A DNA stretch of 64,000 nucleotides from an uncultured Acetatifactor sp. GTDB taxonomy: Bacteria; Bacillota; Clostridia; Lachnospirales; Lachnospiraceae. This document shows positions 52,662-62,042 of the stretch, one piece after another. Each line of letters begins with the position of its first letter. Position 1 is the stretch's first letter. Both the position numbers and the translations under genes were made by a program. Under the pieces are notes generated by a model. That model worked only from the letters and a program-made list of their open reading frames with translations. It ran no database searches and was not told the DNA's origin. The stretch is taken from assembly GCA_910588225.1 (NCBI GenBank), contig CAJUQT010000002.1, positions 21,311 to 85,310 on the forward strand, read 5' to 3'.

Positions 52662-54392
52662 ATGAGAAAAAAAGTGGGCATTGGAAATCAGGACTTTGAG
52701 ACAGTTCGAACGACGGGCTGCTTCTATATTGATAAGACGAAGCTGATACGGGACTGGTGGGAAAGCGGAGACAATGTGACGCTGATTACACGGCCCAGGC
52801 GCTTTGGCAAGACATTGAATATGAGCATGCTGGAGAAGTTTTTTTCGGTCAGGTATGCGGAGAGAGGCGACCTTTTTGAGGGGCTCTGCATTTGGGAAGA
52901 TGAAAAATATCGACAGATGCAGGGGACCTATCCGGTGATCAGCCTGTCCTTTGCCAATGTAAAGGATACTAATTTTCGGGCAGCGAAGCAGTCTGTCAAT
53001 TACATTTTAGAAGAAATTTACAATCAGTATCTCTTTTTGCTTGACAGTGAACTTTTGACAGAAAGTGAGAAGGCCTATTACCGAAGTGTGAGATGGGACA
53101 TGGAGGAAGGGACAGCGGTATGGGCGATTCACAGGCTGTCAGATTTCCTTTATCGGTATTATGGAAAAAGGGTAATTATTCTGCTGGATGAATACGACAC
53201 ACCCATGCAGGAAGCATATGTAAGCGGATATTGGAGGGAAATGGTATTCTTTATCAGAAGTCTGTTCAATTCCACTTTTAAAACGAATTCCTGTCTGGGA
53301 CGCGCGGTTATGACGGGTATTACCAGGATCAGTAAAGAGTCTATTTTTTCCGATATGAATAATCTGGAAGTGGTCACGGCAACATCAGAAAAGTATGCGG
53401 ATTGCTTTGGATTTACGGAAGAAGAAGTATTTGGCTCGTTGGATGAATTTGGTTTATCAAATCAAAAACAACAGGTAAAAGACTGGTATGATGGCTTTAC
53501 CTTTGGAAAAATGACGGATATTTATAATCCATGGTCAATTACGCATTTTCTGGATAAAAGGGAGATTGGCACTTACTGGGCGAATACCAGCAGCAACAGC
53601 CTGGTTGGACTTCTAATCCGGGAAGGGAGTCCGGAAATCAAAATGACAATGGAGAGTCTGCTGCGGGGTGAAACATTTTGTACCGAAATGGATGAGCAGA
53701 TTGTCTTCAGCCTGTTGGATACGGAAGGAGGACATTCCGGGGGAGATGATGCGGTGTGGAGCCTCCTGTTTGCCAGCGGGTATCTGAAGATGGTTCGCCA
53801 TGAATTTAATGTTGCACAGGGAAAGGTGGAATTTGAGCTGAAGCTTACCAATCTGGAGGTCCGGGTTATGTTTGCGCGGATGATAGAAGGCTGGTTTAAC
53901 GGATGTCGCAGGGTGAATAACGCCTTCCTTCAGGCGCTGATGGCTGATGATGTGAAGGGGATGAATACTTATATGAATAAGGTGGCCTTACAGTCATTCA
54001 GCTACTTCGATACGGGAAAGAGTCCGTCAGAGGAAGAACCGGAGCGTTTTTACCATGGCTTCGTCCTGGGACTGATGGTTGAACTTTCCGACCGGTATAC
54101 GGTGACTTCCAACCGGGAAAGCGGCTTTGGCAGGTACGATGTGGTGCTGGAACCGAAGGACTATAAAGGGCACGCAATTATTATCGAGTTCAAGGTCCAG
54201 AGTGAGGAGGAAAAGGAGCTTTCTGACACGGTGCAGGCGGCGCTGCGGCAGATTGAGGAGAAGGAATATCAGGCGGACCTGATTGCAGGGGGGATTTCGG
54301 AAGAGCGGATCCGGAAGTATGGCTTTGCATTCTGTGGGAAGAAAGTGCTGATCGGCGGAGCCGACAGGGTATGGGGAGATGTTCGGAAGTAA
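52662..54392 (+). CDS. AAA-ATPase-like protein with PD-(D/E)XK nuclease domain (DUF1703 type), intact
   Basis: 576 residues: N-terminal FYIDKTKLI, Walker A region [11 protein letters not shown], Walker B IILLDEYDTPM, sensor-like AVMTGITRISKES, the DWYDGFTFG block and a C-terminal nuclease-like domain (TSNRESGFGRYDVVLEP then IIIEFKV; acidic and Lys residues of PD-(D/E)XK). Families of this layout are multicopy in anaerobes and of unknown function. ATG at 52662 is preceded by AAAGGGGG. It sits between a truncated Fic gene and a truncated RelB/YoeB pair. Confidence 0.88.
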   Translation: MRKKVGIGNQDFETVRTTGCFYIDKTKLIRDWWESGDNVTLITRPRRFGKTLNMSMLEKFFSVRYAERGDLFEGLCIWEDEKYRQMQGTYPVISLSFANVKDTNFRAAKQSVNYILEEIYNQYLFLLDSELLTESEKAYYRSVRWDMEEGTAVWAIHRLSDFLYRYYGKRVIILLDEYDTPMQEAYVSGYWREMVFFIRSLFNSTFKTNSCLGRAVMTGITRISKESIFSDMNNLEVVTATSEKYADCFGFTEEEVFGSLDEFGLSNQKQQVKDWYDGFTFGKMTDIYNPWSITHFLDKREIGTYWANTSSNSLVGLLIREGSPEIKMTMESLLRGETFCTEMDEQIVFSLLDTEGGHSGGDDAVWSLLFASGYLKMVRHEFNVAQGKVEFELKLTNLEVRVMFARMIEGWFNGCRRVNNAFLQALMADDVKGMNTYMNKVALQSFSYFDTGKSPSEEEPERFYHGFVLGLMVELSDRYTVTSNRESGFGRYDVVLEPKDYKGHAIIIEFKVQSEEEKELSDTVQAALRQIEEKEYQADLIAGGISEERIRKYGFAFCGKKVLIGGADRVWGDVRK

Positions 54393-54585
54393 CTTTCCCA
54401 GTGTTATTCTGTTTGAAAGAAATCTGACTGCATTAAGGCTGAGGCGCATTCCGTTTACAATAGAAGCTCCAATAGATCCATTTTATTCCGAATCAAATAT
54501 GGAACGTCTTCATCTTTCTTTCAGACAGGCAGAAGAAGGCAAGCTTGTAGTGAAAACGATGGAGGAACTGGCGGAAGATGAGTGA
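54379..54585 (+). pseudogene. RelB/DinJ-family antitoxin, N-terminal DNA-binding part lost
   Basis: The recognisable part starts around base 54440: RRIPFTIEAPIDPFYSESNMERL followed by LVVKTMEELAEDE matches the toxin-wrapping half of RelB/DinJ antitoxins. The ribbon-helix-helix N-terminus is missing and replaced by sequence running out of the upstream AAA-ATPase gene. The frame overlaps the toxin fragment by eight bases, the normal coupling. Confidence 0.7.
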
Positions 54586-54676
54586 CTATAACTTCACGGA
54601 AGACGGATGGAGCGATTATATTTACTGGCAGGGACAGGATAAAAAGAAACTCAGGAAGATTAGTTGCCTGATTTAG
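54578..54676 (+). pseudogene. YoeB/Txe-family toxin, N-terminal 32 residues only
   Basis: ATG at 54578 overlaps the antitoxin stop. The residues NFTEDGWSDYIYWQGQDKKKL are the normal start of a YoeB-type ribosome-dependent mRNA endonuclease (family length about 85), but the frame stops after ...RKISCLI. The catalytic residues lie in the missing C-terminal part, so it should be inactive. Confidence 0.75.
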
Positions 54677-54776
54677 ACAGCAAATCTGAACCCGCCGAAA
54701 GCAGAAAACGGCAAACGTAACAGAAAAATTTGATCTACATTTGCCGCCTTCATAACATTCTCAGATATCCGCAGAC

Positions 54777-55820
54777 TTATTTCCCGCTGTATTCCATCTC
54801 CTTCTTCGCTCTCTCCAGCACATTAATCACCCGATCACACCAGGCGTCAAAAGCCGGGTCCGGCGTCTGACATTCTTCCGGATGGGCCAGAATATAGTCA
54901 AGAGCAATCTGTACACCCTGGTCGAAACGGACAGTAGTTCTCATGTCCGGCACTACCCTTTTTAATTTGGTGTTGTCAAAGACAACGGAGACAGCTTTGT
55001 CGCCAATGAGGCTGCCCTCGAAATCATAACCGTACGGAATGCCGGCTGCGGCCAGGAACTCGGATGACACATGGTATGCATTCAGTTCTGCGCCCAGGGC
55101 GTCCGCCACCGTTGCATAAATCTGGTTCCAGGTCAGGGCCTCGTCGCCGGTGATATGGAAGGCTTCTCCGATGGCCCGGCGGTTTCCCATCAGGCCTGTG
55201 TAGCCGATGGCGAAATCCCGGTTGAAGGTGAGGGTCCACAGAGAAGTACCGTCGCCCGGAATGATGACAGGCTTTCCCTCCATCATACGTCTGATTATCT
55301 GCCAGGAACCGCCGTCTCCGTGTACGCCCAGAGGAATTTTCCGCTCATCATAGGTATGGCTGGGCCTTACAATTGTTACAGGAAAGCCTTCGGCCCGATA
55401 TTTTTCCATCAGAAATTCCTCGCAGGCAATTTTATCTCTGGAATACTGCCAGTGGGGATTGGCAAGGGTGGTGCCCTCCGTGATGATATAATTTGCCGCG
55501 GGCTTGTGATAGGCGGAGGCAGAGCTTGTATAAATGTACTGCTTTGTCTTACCCCGGAAGAGTCTGTAGTCCCGCTCCACGTCTTTTACGGTAAATCCGA
55601 TAAATTCACAGACAGCATCAAAGGTGAGGTCCTTTAGTTTTTCCGCCACATCCTGTTCATTGCGGATATCTGCGGTAATCTGGCGGATGTTATCCGGAAA
55701 ATCTCTCTTGTGGATTCCCCGATTGAGGAGCCAGACTTCCCAGTGGGGATCCTGAGCAAGTCGCTTTACAATGGCAGTGCTGATAGTTCCTGTTCCGCCG
55801 ATAAACAATGCTTTCTTCAT
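54777..55820 (-). CDS. NAD(P)-dependent epimerase/dehydratase (SDR family)
   Basis: 347 residues of the extended, atypical SDR group. N-terminal nucleotide loop IGGTGTISTAIVKRL, Asp in TADIRNE, catalytic Ser/Tyr/Lys in TSSASAYHK and the QYSRDK motif. RPSHTYDERKIPLG and FNRDFAIGYTGLMG follow relatives annotated as NAD-dependent epimerases of sugar nucleotides. ATG at 55820 has AAAGGAG upstream; a longer frame to 55865 exists. The substrate is unknown. On the same strand as melA but separated by a terminator, so probably a unit of its own. Confidence 0.85.
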   Translation of the reverse strand: MKKALFIGGTGTISTAIVKRLAQDPHWEVWLLNRGIHKRDFPDNIRQITADIRNEQDVAEKLKDLTFDAVCEFIGFTVKDVERDYRLFRGKTKQYIYTSSASAYHKPAANYIITEGTTLANPHWQYSRDKIACEEFLMEKYRAEGFPVTIVRPSHTYDERKIPLGVHGDGGSWQIIRRMMEGKPVIIPGDGTSLWTLTFNRDFAIGYTGLMGNRRAIGEAFHITGDEALTWNQIYATVADALGAELNAYHVSSEFLAAAGIPYGYDFEGSLIGDKAVSVVFDNTKLKRVVPDMRTTVRFDQGVQIALDYILAHPEECQTPDPAFDAWCDRVINVLERAKKEMEYSGK

Positions 55821-56240
55821 GAGAATTGCTCCTTTCACGCTACAGTATTCTATTGTTTTCAACATACATATTCTTCAATGACGCATTCATGAGCTTTGGA
55901 TTCCCGGTCATAATTTATCCCGACCAGAAGAATATTTATGTTTCAGTGCCAGTCCAGTAGCTCTTGAATCTTTATCAGAAAATCTTGACATGATAAAAGC
56001 CCTGTTTACCGGGTTCACATAGATTCCCATCTGGTACTTCTCTTTCCAGCAGATAAAACGATTTCTTTTTAATGTAATTATAATGGGAAATATAACAACG
56101 ACAAACCGCTTTTCCGGACAAATGAAAACGTAACAGTTCAGAAGCTGTCCGAACTGTTACGTTTATTTTAACATGAAGCCGGGGGCGAGGCAAGGTAAAT
56201 TAGAATGATATCCTCAATGAAAATATCTGGCGGCTCCCGC
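55821..56240. other. Intergenic region between the SDR gene and melA
   Basis: Contains the melA terminator hairpin (56125-56172) and A+T-rich sequence that should include the SDR promoter; no clear -35/-10 pair is seen on the - strand. A 72-codon frame (55975-56193) does not look like a gene. Confidence 0.5.
56125..56172 (-). terminator. Terminator of melA
   Basis: aacgtaacagttc (56127-56139) and gaactgttacgtt (56151-56163) form a perfect 13-bp stem. On the - strand, the melA direction, it is followed by a short T-rich stretch. Confidence 0.65.
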
Positions 56241-57731
56241 TCATTGGCTGTCTTTCACATTTTCTTTGGCGGCCGCAGAAGCCAGCGCGCGGTATTTCGC
56301 TTTTTCCTCTGCCATTTCCTCCACTGTTTTTACAGTTTGTTTAAAGCCTTTTACAGGACGACAGGGGACCGGTCTGTTTTCCAGCCTTTTTTCCGCCTGT
56401 GGAATTTCCCGGCTGTACTGAGGCAGCCATTCTTTTCCTGCCACAAGCATTTCGTCCACCATCTGGCGGATTTCATCAGGGGTGCACACTGCGCCGGTGA
56501 GAGGATCCATCATGGCTGCCTGGTAAAGCAGACGGATATCTCCCTGTACGGCTGCCTCCACGGCCAGCTTCTGCACCCATACGCTCGAGGAACAGATGGC
56601 GGCACAGCCCAGAGGCAGATCCCCTACCTTCGGGATGGAGATGCCGTTGTAATCCACATAGCAGGGGACTTCCACCACACATTCTTCAGGCAGATTGGTG
56701 ATGGTGCCGTTGTTCATGACATTAAAGCAGCCTCTGTAGATGCGGCCGGTCTCCAGACCTTCTATGATATAGCTTCCGTGCTCACTGGAACGTTTCTCCG
56801 GGATAAATTTTCTGGCCGGCTCCCGGAGCCAGTTGGGGAAGTCGGTCTCGAACCAGTTTCTGCTCTCCCGGCATACCCGAAGGTAACCGGCAGTTTCCCC
56901 CTGAATCCAGGAACTGTAGTTAATCCACTTCTCCATCTCTTCCGGACGCTTTCGGTACCACATCAGATATTCCGACAGATGTCCGTTGGATTCGGTGGAA
57001 TAATAGCCGAAATTCTGCATTACATCAAGGCGGATATTTTCATCTTTTGCGAAATCTGCCTGTTTCATCAGTTCATAGAGTTCTCCGGTCCGTTCCATGC
57101 CGTCTGTTTTCACACTGATGTACCAGGTCTGGTGATTCAGGCCTGCGCAGATGATATCCACATCTTCTTTTTTTCGTCCCAGGGCTTTTGCAATCTGGTC
57201 ATGGCCGTGCTGAACGCCGTGGCAGAGACCGTAGGTGGGGACTTTTCCGTATTTGTTGCAGGCCCAGGTGACCATGGCGTTGGGATTGGAATAGTTTAAC
57301 AGGATACAGCCAGGGGCAGCCGCCTCCCGAATGTCCTCACAGAAACCCAGCATGGCGTGAATTCCCCGCTGGCCGTACATAATGCCGCCAATGCAGAGGG
57401 TATCGCCCACGCACTGGTCCACACCGTACTTCAGAGGAATTTCCACATCGGTTTCAAAGCCTTCCAGCATACCAATCCGGACGCAGTTGATGACATATTT
57501 TGCACCCTGGAAAGCCTCCCGGCGGTCCAATGTGGCATGGATTCGGATATTCAGACCGTTCTCGTCGATATCCCGCTGGCAGAGCTGCGTCACCATCCGC
57601 AGGTTGTCGGGATTGATATCGGTAAATGATACTTCAATGTCACGAAATTCCGGCACTGTCAGGATATCTGCCAGAAGACCTCTGGTAAAGCCGATGCTTC
57701 CGGCGCCTATAAACGCTACTTTAAAGGACAT
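56241..57731 (-). CDS. melA: Alpha-galactosidase, glycoside hydrolase family 4
   Basis: 496 residues of the NAD- and Mn-dependent GH4 family, which cleaves by oxidation and elimination. N-terminal dinucleotide loop IGAGSIGFTRGLLADIL, then LLNYSNPNAM, the metal Cys/His motif GLCHGVQ, and GLNHQTW. The CHGVQ form points to alpha-galactosidase/MelA rather than 6-phospho-glucosidases (CNVP type). AAGGAGG lies before the start. The divergent AraC regulator upstream probably controls it in response to an alpha-galactoside; no transporter gene is beside it. Confidence 0.9.
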   Translation of the reverse strand: MSFKVAFIGAGSIGFTRGLLADILTVPEFRDIEVSFTDINPDNLRMVTQLCQRDIDENGLNIRIHATLDRREAFQGAKYVINCVRIGMLEGFETDVEIPLKYGVDQCVGDTLCIGGIMYGQRGIHAMLGFCEDIREAAAPGCILLNYSNPNAMVTWACNKYGKVPTYGLCHGVQHGHDQIAKALGRKKEDVDIICAGLNHQTWYISVKTDGMERTGELYELMKQADFAKDENIRLDVMQNFGYYSTESNGHLSEYLMWYRKRPEEMEKWINYSSWIQGETAGYLRVCRESRNWFETDFPNWLREPARKFIPEKRSSEHGSYIIEGLETGRIYRGCFNVMNNGTITNLPEECVVEVPCYVDYNGISIPKVGDLPLGCAAICSSSVWVQKLAVEAAVQGDIRLLYQAAMMDPLTGAVCTPDEIRQMVDEMLVAGKEWLPQYSREIPQAEKRLENRPVPCRPVKGFKQTVKTVEEMAEEKAKYRALASAAAKENVKDSQ

Positions 57732-57871
57732 GATATTGCCTCCTTATGTAATTTTTTGATGATATTCTGTGACTTATGATGCCGATACCTGCAGGCAGCG
57801 GTTCCGTGCTCTGTCTGAACTGCTGTCATGAAAAATACAGGTTACAGTACGGCATGGCCAGACAATGCGGA

Positions 57872-57900
57872 TTTACTTTATAACTGTAAAATGCTATACT
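57872..57900 (+). promoter_or_regulatory. Predicted promoter of the AraC-family gene
   Basis: TTTACT (57872-57877), 17-base spacer, TATACT (57895-57900), in the divergent melA/araC interval. Confidence 0.6.
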
Positions 57901-58006
57901 CATCTCAGGGGAAAACCGGCAGCGGAAGTCATCATCTGCCTTTATGATAGAGAAAAGAACAATACTTTTCAACGGTAAGTATTTGATGAGAAGAGGTAAT
58001 TTTTTG

Positions 58007-58891
58007 ATGTACAAAAAAGATACAGATATTCTGGACAATTATGCCTTTCATTTCCTGGAGGATGTGGAGAATCCTTTTGTGCAGCTGACTGCCATAGGAA
58101 GGGAAAAGAGGTGCTCTTCCGGCTATTATTGGGAGAATCGGGAGCGGAGACCGGCCTGGCTGTTTCAATATACGCTGAGTGGAAGCGGAACGGTAAAAAT
58201 AAACGGTCAGGAGCATCCGGTGGATGAGGAGAAGGCTTTTTTTCTGAAGCTTCCGGGAGAGGAGAGCTATTATTTCAACGAGGAGCGCAATCAGGCCCCC
58301 TGGGAATTCCTTTTTATCATGTTCGAATGTCATGGGGCGGAACGGTACTGTCGGCAGATAGAGAGGTATCTGGGACAGATTTTTTCATTGCCCCGTTCCC
58401 ACGAGGCTGTCCGGCTGCTTTTTGAGATACATGTCATGGCAGGAGAGGGGATGGTCAGGAATCCTTTCTGGCTCAGCAGCAAAACATTTGAATTTCTGTG
58501 TCTTCTCTGTACAGACACAATACCGGGGAACGAAGCAGGTGAGGGCTCTTCTCTGGGGGCCAGGGCAGGAGATTATATCCGGAAGCATTATATGCATCCC
58601 ATAGGCATATCGGATGCGGCGGCATTTCTGAAGGTGAGTCAGAGTCATCTTTCCCGGGAATTTTACAGGGAGACAGGGATAAAAGCCATTGATTATCTGA
58701 CCAGGGCGCGCCTTGACAAAGCGGTGGATTTGCTGACCGCCACGGAAAAAACAATCGAGGAAATTGCGGTGGAATGTGGTTTTGCCAATGCGAATTATTT
58801 CGGCAAGGTATTTAAAAAGCATATGGATATGACACCGGCACAGTTTCGAGAGTATGTCAGGAAAGAAGGCTATTCTAAGATGCAGATTTGA
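58007..58891 (+). CDS. AraC-family transcriptional regulator
   Basis: 294 residues: N-terminal cupin sugar-sensing domain (SGYYWENRERRPAWLFQYTLSGSG, NGQEHPVDEEKAFFLKLPGEE) and two C-terminal helix-turn-helix units (ISDAAAFLKVSQSHLSREFYRE and TIEEIAVECGFANANYFGKVFKKHMDMTPAQFRE). Divergent from melA and presumably its activator, similar to MelR/RafR logic. ATG at 58007 follows GAGGT; in-frame ATGs at 57944 and 57986 lack good sites. Confidence 0.9.
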   Translation: MYKKDTDILDNYAFHFLEDVENPFVQLTAIGREKRCSSGYYWENRERRPAWLFQYTLSGSGTVKINGQEHPVDEEKAFFLKLPGEESYYFNEERNQAPWEFLFIMFECHGAERYCRQIERYLGQIFSLPRSHEAVRLLFEIHVMAGEGMVRNPFWLSSKTFEFLCLLCTDTIPGNEAGEGSSLGARAGDYIRKHYMHPIGISDAAAFLKVSQSHLSREFYRETGIKAIDYLTRARLDKAVDLLTATEKTIEEIAVECGFANANYFGKVFKKHMDMTPAQFREYVRKEGYSKMQI

Positions 58892-59139
58892 CGGGGATAT
58901 TGATTACAGGTATTGAATGGGGATATGGCCTGCCGGGGAAGTACAGGGGGGGAAAATACGCCGGAAGATGGAATGAGTTGGATTAAATGTACAAAAAAGG
59001 AGAGATTCTGCAGGCCGGAAATCTTTCTTCTTTGTGCAGATTATGGAAGGATTCCAGGAGCGTGCCGTTTTTTCTCCGGGGGGAAAGGCGGTGCATCTGG
59101 AAGAAACCGACACAACAGGGAAGGAAAGGAAGAGGAGAG

Positions 59140-59574
59140 ATGGAACTGAGAAGTCAGGAGATGCGTAAAAATGCAACGGAGCTGGATCCGCTTCGGATAG
59201 GAACCGGATGGAAGCCGGAAGATCTGTCGAAAACCCAGGTGATGATTGAAAGCACCTACGGAGACAGCCATCCGGGAAGCGGACACCTGAACATTCTGGT
59301 GGAAGAGGTGAGAAAAGGAATCGAAGAGGCAGGAGGCCACGGCGCGCGTTATTACTGCACGGATATCTGCGATGGGGAGAGCCAGGGAACAGACGGGATT
59401 AATTACAGTCTGGTCAGCCGGGAGATGATTGCCAATATGATTGAGATTCATGCCAATGCCACCCCTTTTGACGCAGGAGTGTATCTGGCAAGCTGTGACA
59501 AGGGACTGCCGGGAAACCTGATGGGAAAGGAAGAGTTACTGCACATGAAAGGACATGGAGAAAAGCGGAGATAG
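59140..59574 (+). pseudogene. N-terminal fragment of an IlvD/Edd-family dehydratase
   Basis: 144 residues matching only the first quarter of a roughly 570-residue Fe-S dehydratase: ESTYGDSHPGSGHL, YYCTDICDGESQGTDG, INYSLVSREMIANMIEIHA and the cluster-ligand region ASCDKGLPGNLMG. After that the frame becomes unrelated and stops. AGAGGAGAG precedes the ATG at 59140. A 10-bp inverted repeat (59548-59557 with 59582-59591) lies at the break. Inactive as dehydratase. Confidence 0.8.
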
Positions 59575-59749
59575 TTTTCGTCATGTCCTTTTATAATGTT
59601 TTCCATCCAGCACCCTTTATTAGAAAGGCTATAACAGGAAATTGTATTTGGGAGTGGCATTTGCATTGGCTGGTAAAATCGGAAGGGATGCCATGGGCTG
59701 GAGGTGCGCTTCGGGGGCAGTGCCTGCGCAGACTGCCGCAAAGTATTGA

Positions 59750-59778
59750 TTGTGAAATGAGTTGGATTAGGGTATAAT
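59750..59778 (+). promoter_or_regulatory. Predicted sigma-A promoter
   Basis: TTGTGA (59750-59755), 17-base spacer, TATAAT (59773-59778). What it drives is unclear: the following element or, beyond it, the AAA-ATPase gene at 60081. Confidence 0.5.
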
Positions 59779-59817
59779 ATGCACATACTTGTGGCAGAAA
59801 ACGGCCGAATGGCCATC

Positions 59818-59987
59818 TATACCATGTGCGGGCTGTGCACATGGTATAATGATTCTGCATTCGCAGAATTCAAGCCAGCATAAGCTGACTTGCCGCCACT
59901 GCGTGGCGCATTATACCGGCCCCCCATGGCTTGAAAATCAAATGTCTCCTTCGGAGCCGCTTGATTTTCTGCGCACATGGTATAATA
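59818..59987. repeat. MITE-like or structured extragenic element
   Basis: tataccatgtgc at the left end (59818-59829) is the inverse of gcacatggtata, which occurs both just inside (59837-59848) and at the right end (59974-59985). Internal inverted repeats include ttcaagcca/tggcttgaa and gaaaatcaa/ttgattttc, plus attctgc/gcagaat. About 170 bases, non-coding, with terminal inverted repeats: the form of a miniature transposable element or a REP-type hairpin cluster. Confidence 0.55.
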
Positions 59988-60080
59988 TTGACAGATAAAA
60001 GGCGCTGCCGACTGCGTTTTCGGCAGATGAGAGCAGATGTAATCTGGAGAGTGTGCGCTGTGTGACCGAATGGGGGCGGA

Positions 60081-61799
60081 ATGATGAAAAAGGCATTGCC
60101 GATAGGCATAGATAATTTTGAAAAAATAATCAGGGACGGCTATTACTATATCGATAAAACCATGCTGATCAAAGAATTGATGGATTTAAAGGGGGAGGTG
60201 AACCTCTTCACCCGCCCCCGGCGGTTCGGCAAGACGCTGAACCTGAGCATGCTCAGGTACTTCTTTGAGGACACAGGGGACAAGGAGCGGAATGGGCAGA
60301 ATCGGGCGTTATTTCAGGGACTGAAAATCATGGAGGCCGGCGGCGGGTATACGGAGCAAATGGGAAGGTATCCGGTGATAAATCTGACGCTGAAATCGGC
60401 AAAGCAGCCCACCTTTGCATCTGCGCACAGGAAACTGAAAAGGGAAATTTCGGACGAGTTTAAGCGGCATTGGTATGTGCTGGAGAGCGATAAACTTAAG
60501 GAGGCTGATAAGCGGAAATTCCGGGAGATCGCAGAAGAGGAAGCGGAAAAGGACGAGTATTCCGGTTCCCTTAAATTTCTGAGCAGATGCCTGCAGCGGG
60601 TAACGGGAAAAAACACGGTTATCTTGATTGACGAATACGATGTACCCCTGGAAAATGCGTATTTCAGGGGGTTCTACGAGGAGATGGTGGATTTTATACG
60701 TTCCCTGTTCGAGTCAGCGCTGAAGACCAATGACTATCTGCAGTTTGCTGTGATTACAGGCTGCCTGAGAATATCAAAGGAGAGCATATTTACAGGCTTA
60801 AATCACCTGCGGATTATCTCTGTGATGGACCGTCAGTACAGCGAACATTTTGGTTTCACGGAAACGGAAGTTCTGCGGATGATGGCCTATTATGAAGTGG
60901 AAAAACGCTTTCCAACCATGAAAGAATGGTATGACGGATACACTTTCGGCGATACGGAGGTTTACAATCCCTGGAGTGTGATTAACTATGTGTACGATCT
61001 GGCTGCGGACAGCAATGCCTTTCCCCGTTCGTACTGGGTAAACACCAGTTCCAACGACATTATAAAGGATATGATAGCCGGGGCGGACAGGGAGACCAAA
61101 GGGCAGATAGAGATCCTCTTAAGCGGAGGAAGCCTGGATGTGCAGGTACATGAAGAGATCACATATGAGGACATGCGCGGCAGGGGAGAGAACCTGTGGA
61201 ATTTCCTTTATTTTACTGGATATCTGACGAAGAGAGGAGAGTATTTCAGGGAATCTTCTATTTATGTGCAGGTCAGGATACCGAATACGGAAGTGGTGAC
61301 GATATATGAAAATACGATTATGAACTGGATGAGGGAAAAGATAGAAAAACAGGACTTCCGAGATCTGTACCGGGCCATGGAAGAAGGAAACGCTGAAAAA
61401 ATGGGAGAAATTCTGAACAGCCAATTGTTCTCCACCATCAGTTTCTACGACAGTGCGGAAAACTTTTATCACGGATTTCTGGCAGGGATTCTGAGTCAGA
61501 GCGAGGATTACCTGGTGACATCCAACCGTGAGTCGGGGAGAGGGCGAAGCGACATCATGGTGAAAAGCCCTTCCCTGCGCGGGAGAGCCTTTGTTCTGGA
61601 ATTAAAGGTTTCGAGGACCATCAATGATCTGGAGGCGGACGCGGACAGGGCAGTGCAGCAGATTTATGATAAAAAGTACATGGATGAACTGCGGGCGGAG
61701 GGCTATCGGAAGATCGACTGTTACGGAATTGCCTTTTACCGGAAGGACTGTGAGGTGCGGTTTGGGAAGCACCAGGGCCGGGAAGCGCCGGAGAAGTAA
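60081..61799 (+). CDS. AAA-ATPase-like protein with PD-(D/E)XK nuclease domain (DUF1703 type), intact
   Basis: 572 residues, second intact member in this window and clearly paralogous to the gene at 52662: [10 protein letters not shown], Walker A region [11 protein letters not shown], Walker [47 protein letters not shown] and the nuclease-like end [18 protein letters not shown] then FVLELKV. Start at 60081 (or the adjacent ATG 60084), with GGGCGGA upstream. Function unknown; neighbours are broken genes, hinting at mobility or at a damage-prone region. Confidence 0.88.
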   Translation: MMKKALPIGIDNFEKIIRDGYYYIDKTMLIKELMDLKGEVNLFTRPRRFGKTLNLSMLRYFFEDTGDKERNGQNRALFQGLKIMEAGGGYTEQMGRYPVINLTLKSAKQPTFASAHRKLKREISDEFKRHWYVLESDKLKEADKRKFREIAEEEAEKDEYSGSLKFLSRCLQRVTGKNTVILIDEYDVPLENAYFRGFYEEMVDFIRSLFESALKTNDYLQFAVITGCLRISKESIFTGLNHLRIISVMDRQYSEHFGFTETEVLRMMAYYEVEKRFPTMKEWYDGYTFGDTEVYNPWSVINYVYDLAADSNAFPRSYWVNTSSNDIIKDMIAGADRETKGQIEILLSGGSLDVQVHEEITYEDMRGRGENLWNFLYFTGYLTKRGEYFRESSIYVQVRIPNTEVVTIYENTIMNWMREKIEKQDFRDLYRAMEEGNAEKMGEILNSQLFSTISFYDSAENFYHGFLAGILSQSEDYLVTSNRESGRGRSDIMVKSPSLRGRAFVLELKVSRTINDLEADADRAVQQIYDKKYMDELRAEGYRKIDCYGIAFYRKDCEVRFGKHQGREAPEK

Positions 61800-62042
61800 G
61801 GAACGGAAGACATGCCGTAGCGGATTACGAAGCAGGTGAGCCGGAGGCAGGCTTCCTGTTTCCGGAATTCCGGGACAGGGCCGGAGACACGGAAGGTATC
61901 AATCTGTTCTCCGAAGAGGGGCATGAAGGTATAGCGAAGATGTTTTTGTAAGGGGGCAGATTCTTTTACAGGAACAGCGATTATGGAAGAATACGGAATG
62001 GGATGCGGTGGTTAAAAACGGCCGGAAGAGAAGGTGTAGAAA

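Larger units (their letters stand above)
59575..60080. other. Gene-free stretch with promoter-like and MITE-like sequences
   Basis: No credible gene. It holds a good promoter (59750-59778), a strongly self-complementary element with terminal inverted repeats (59818-59987) and, at its end, the ribosome site of the next AAA-ATPase gene. Confidence 0.55.

Noticed and set aside
55975..56193. 72-codon frame on the - strand
   Set aside because: It covers the melA terminator and has no ribosome site or domain.
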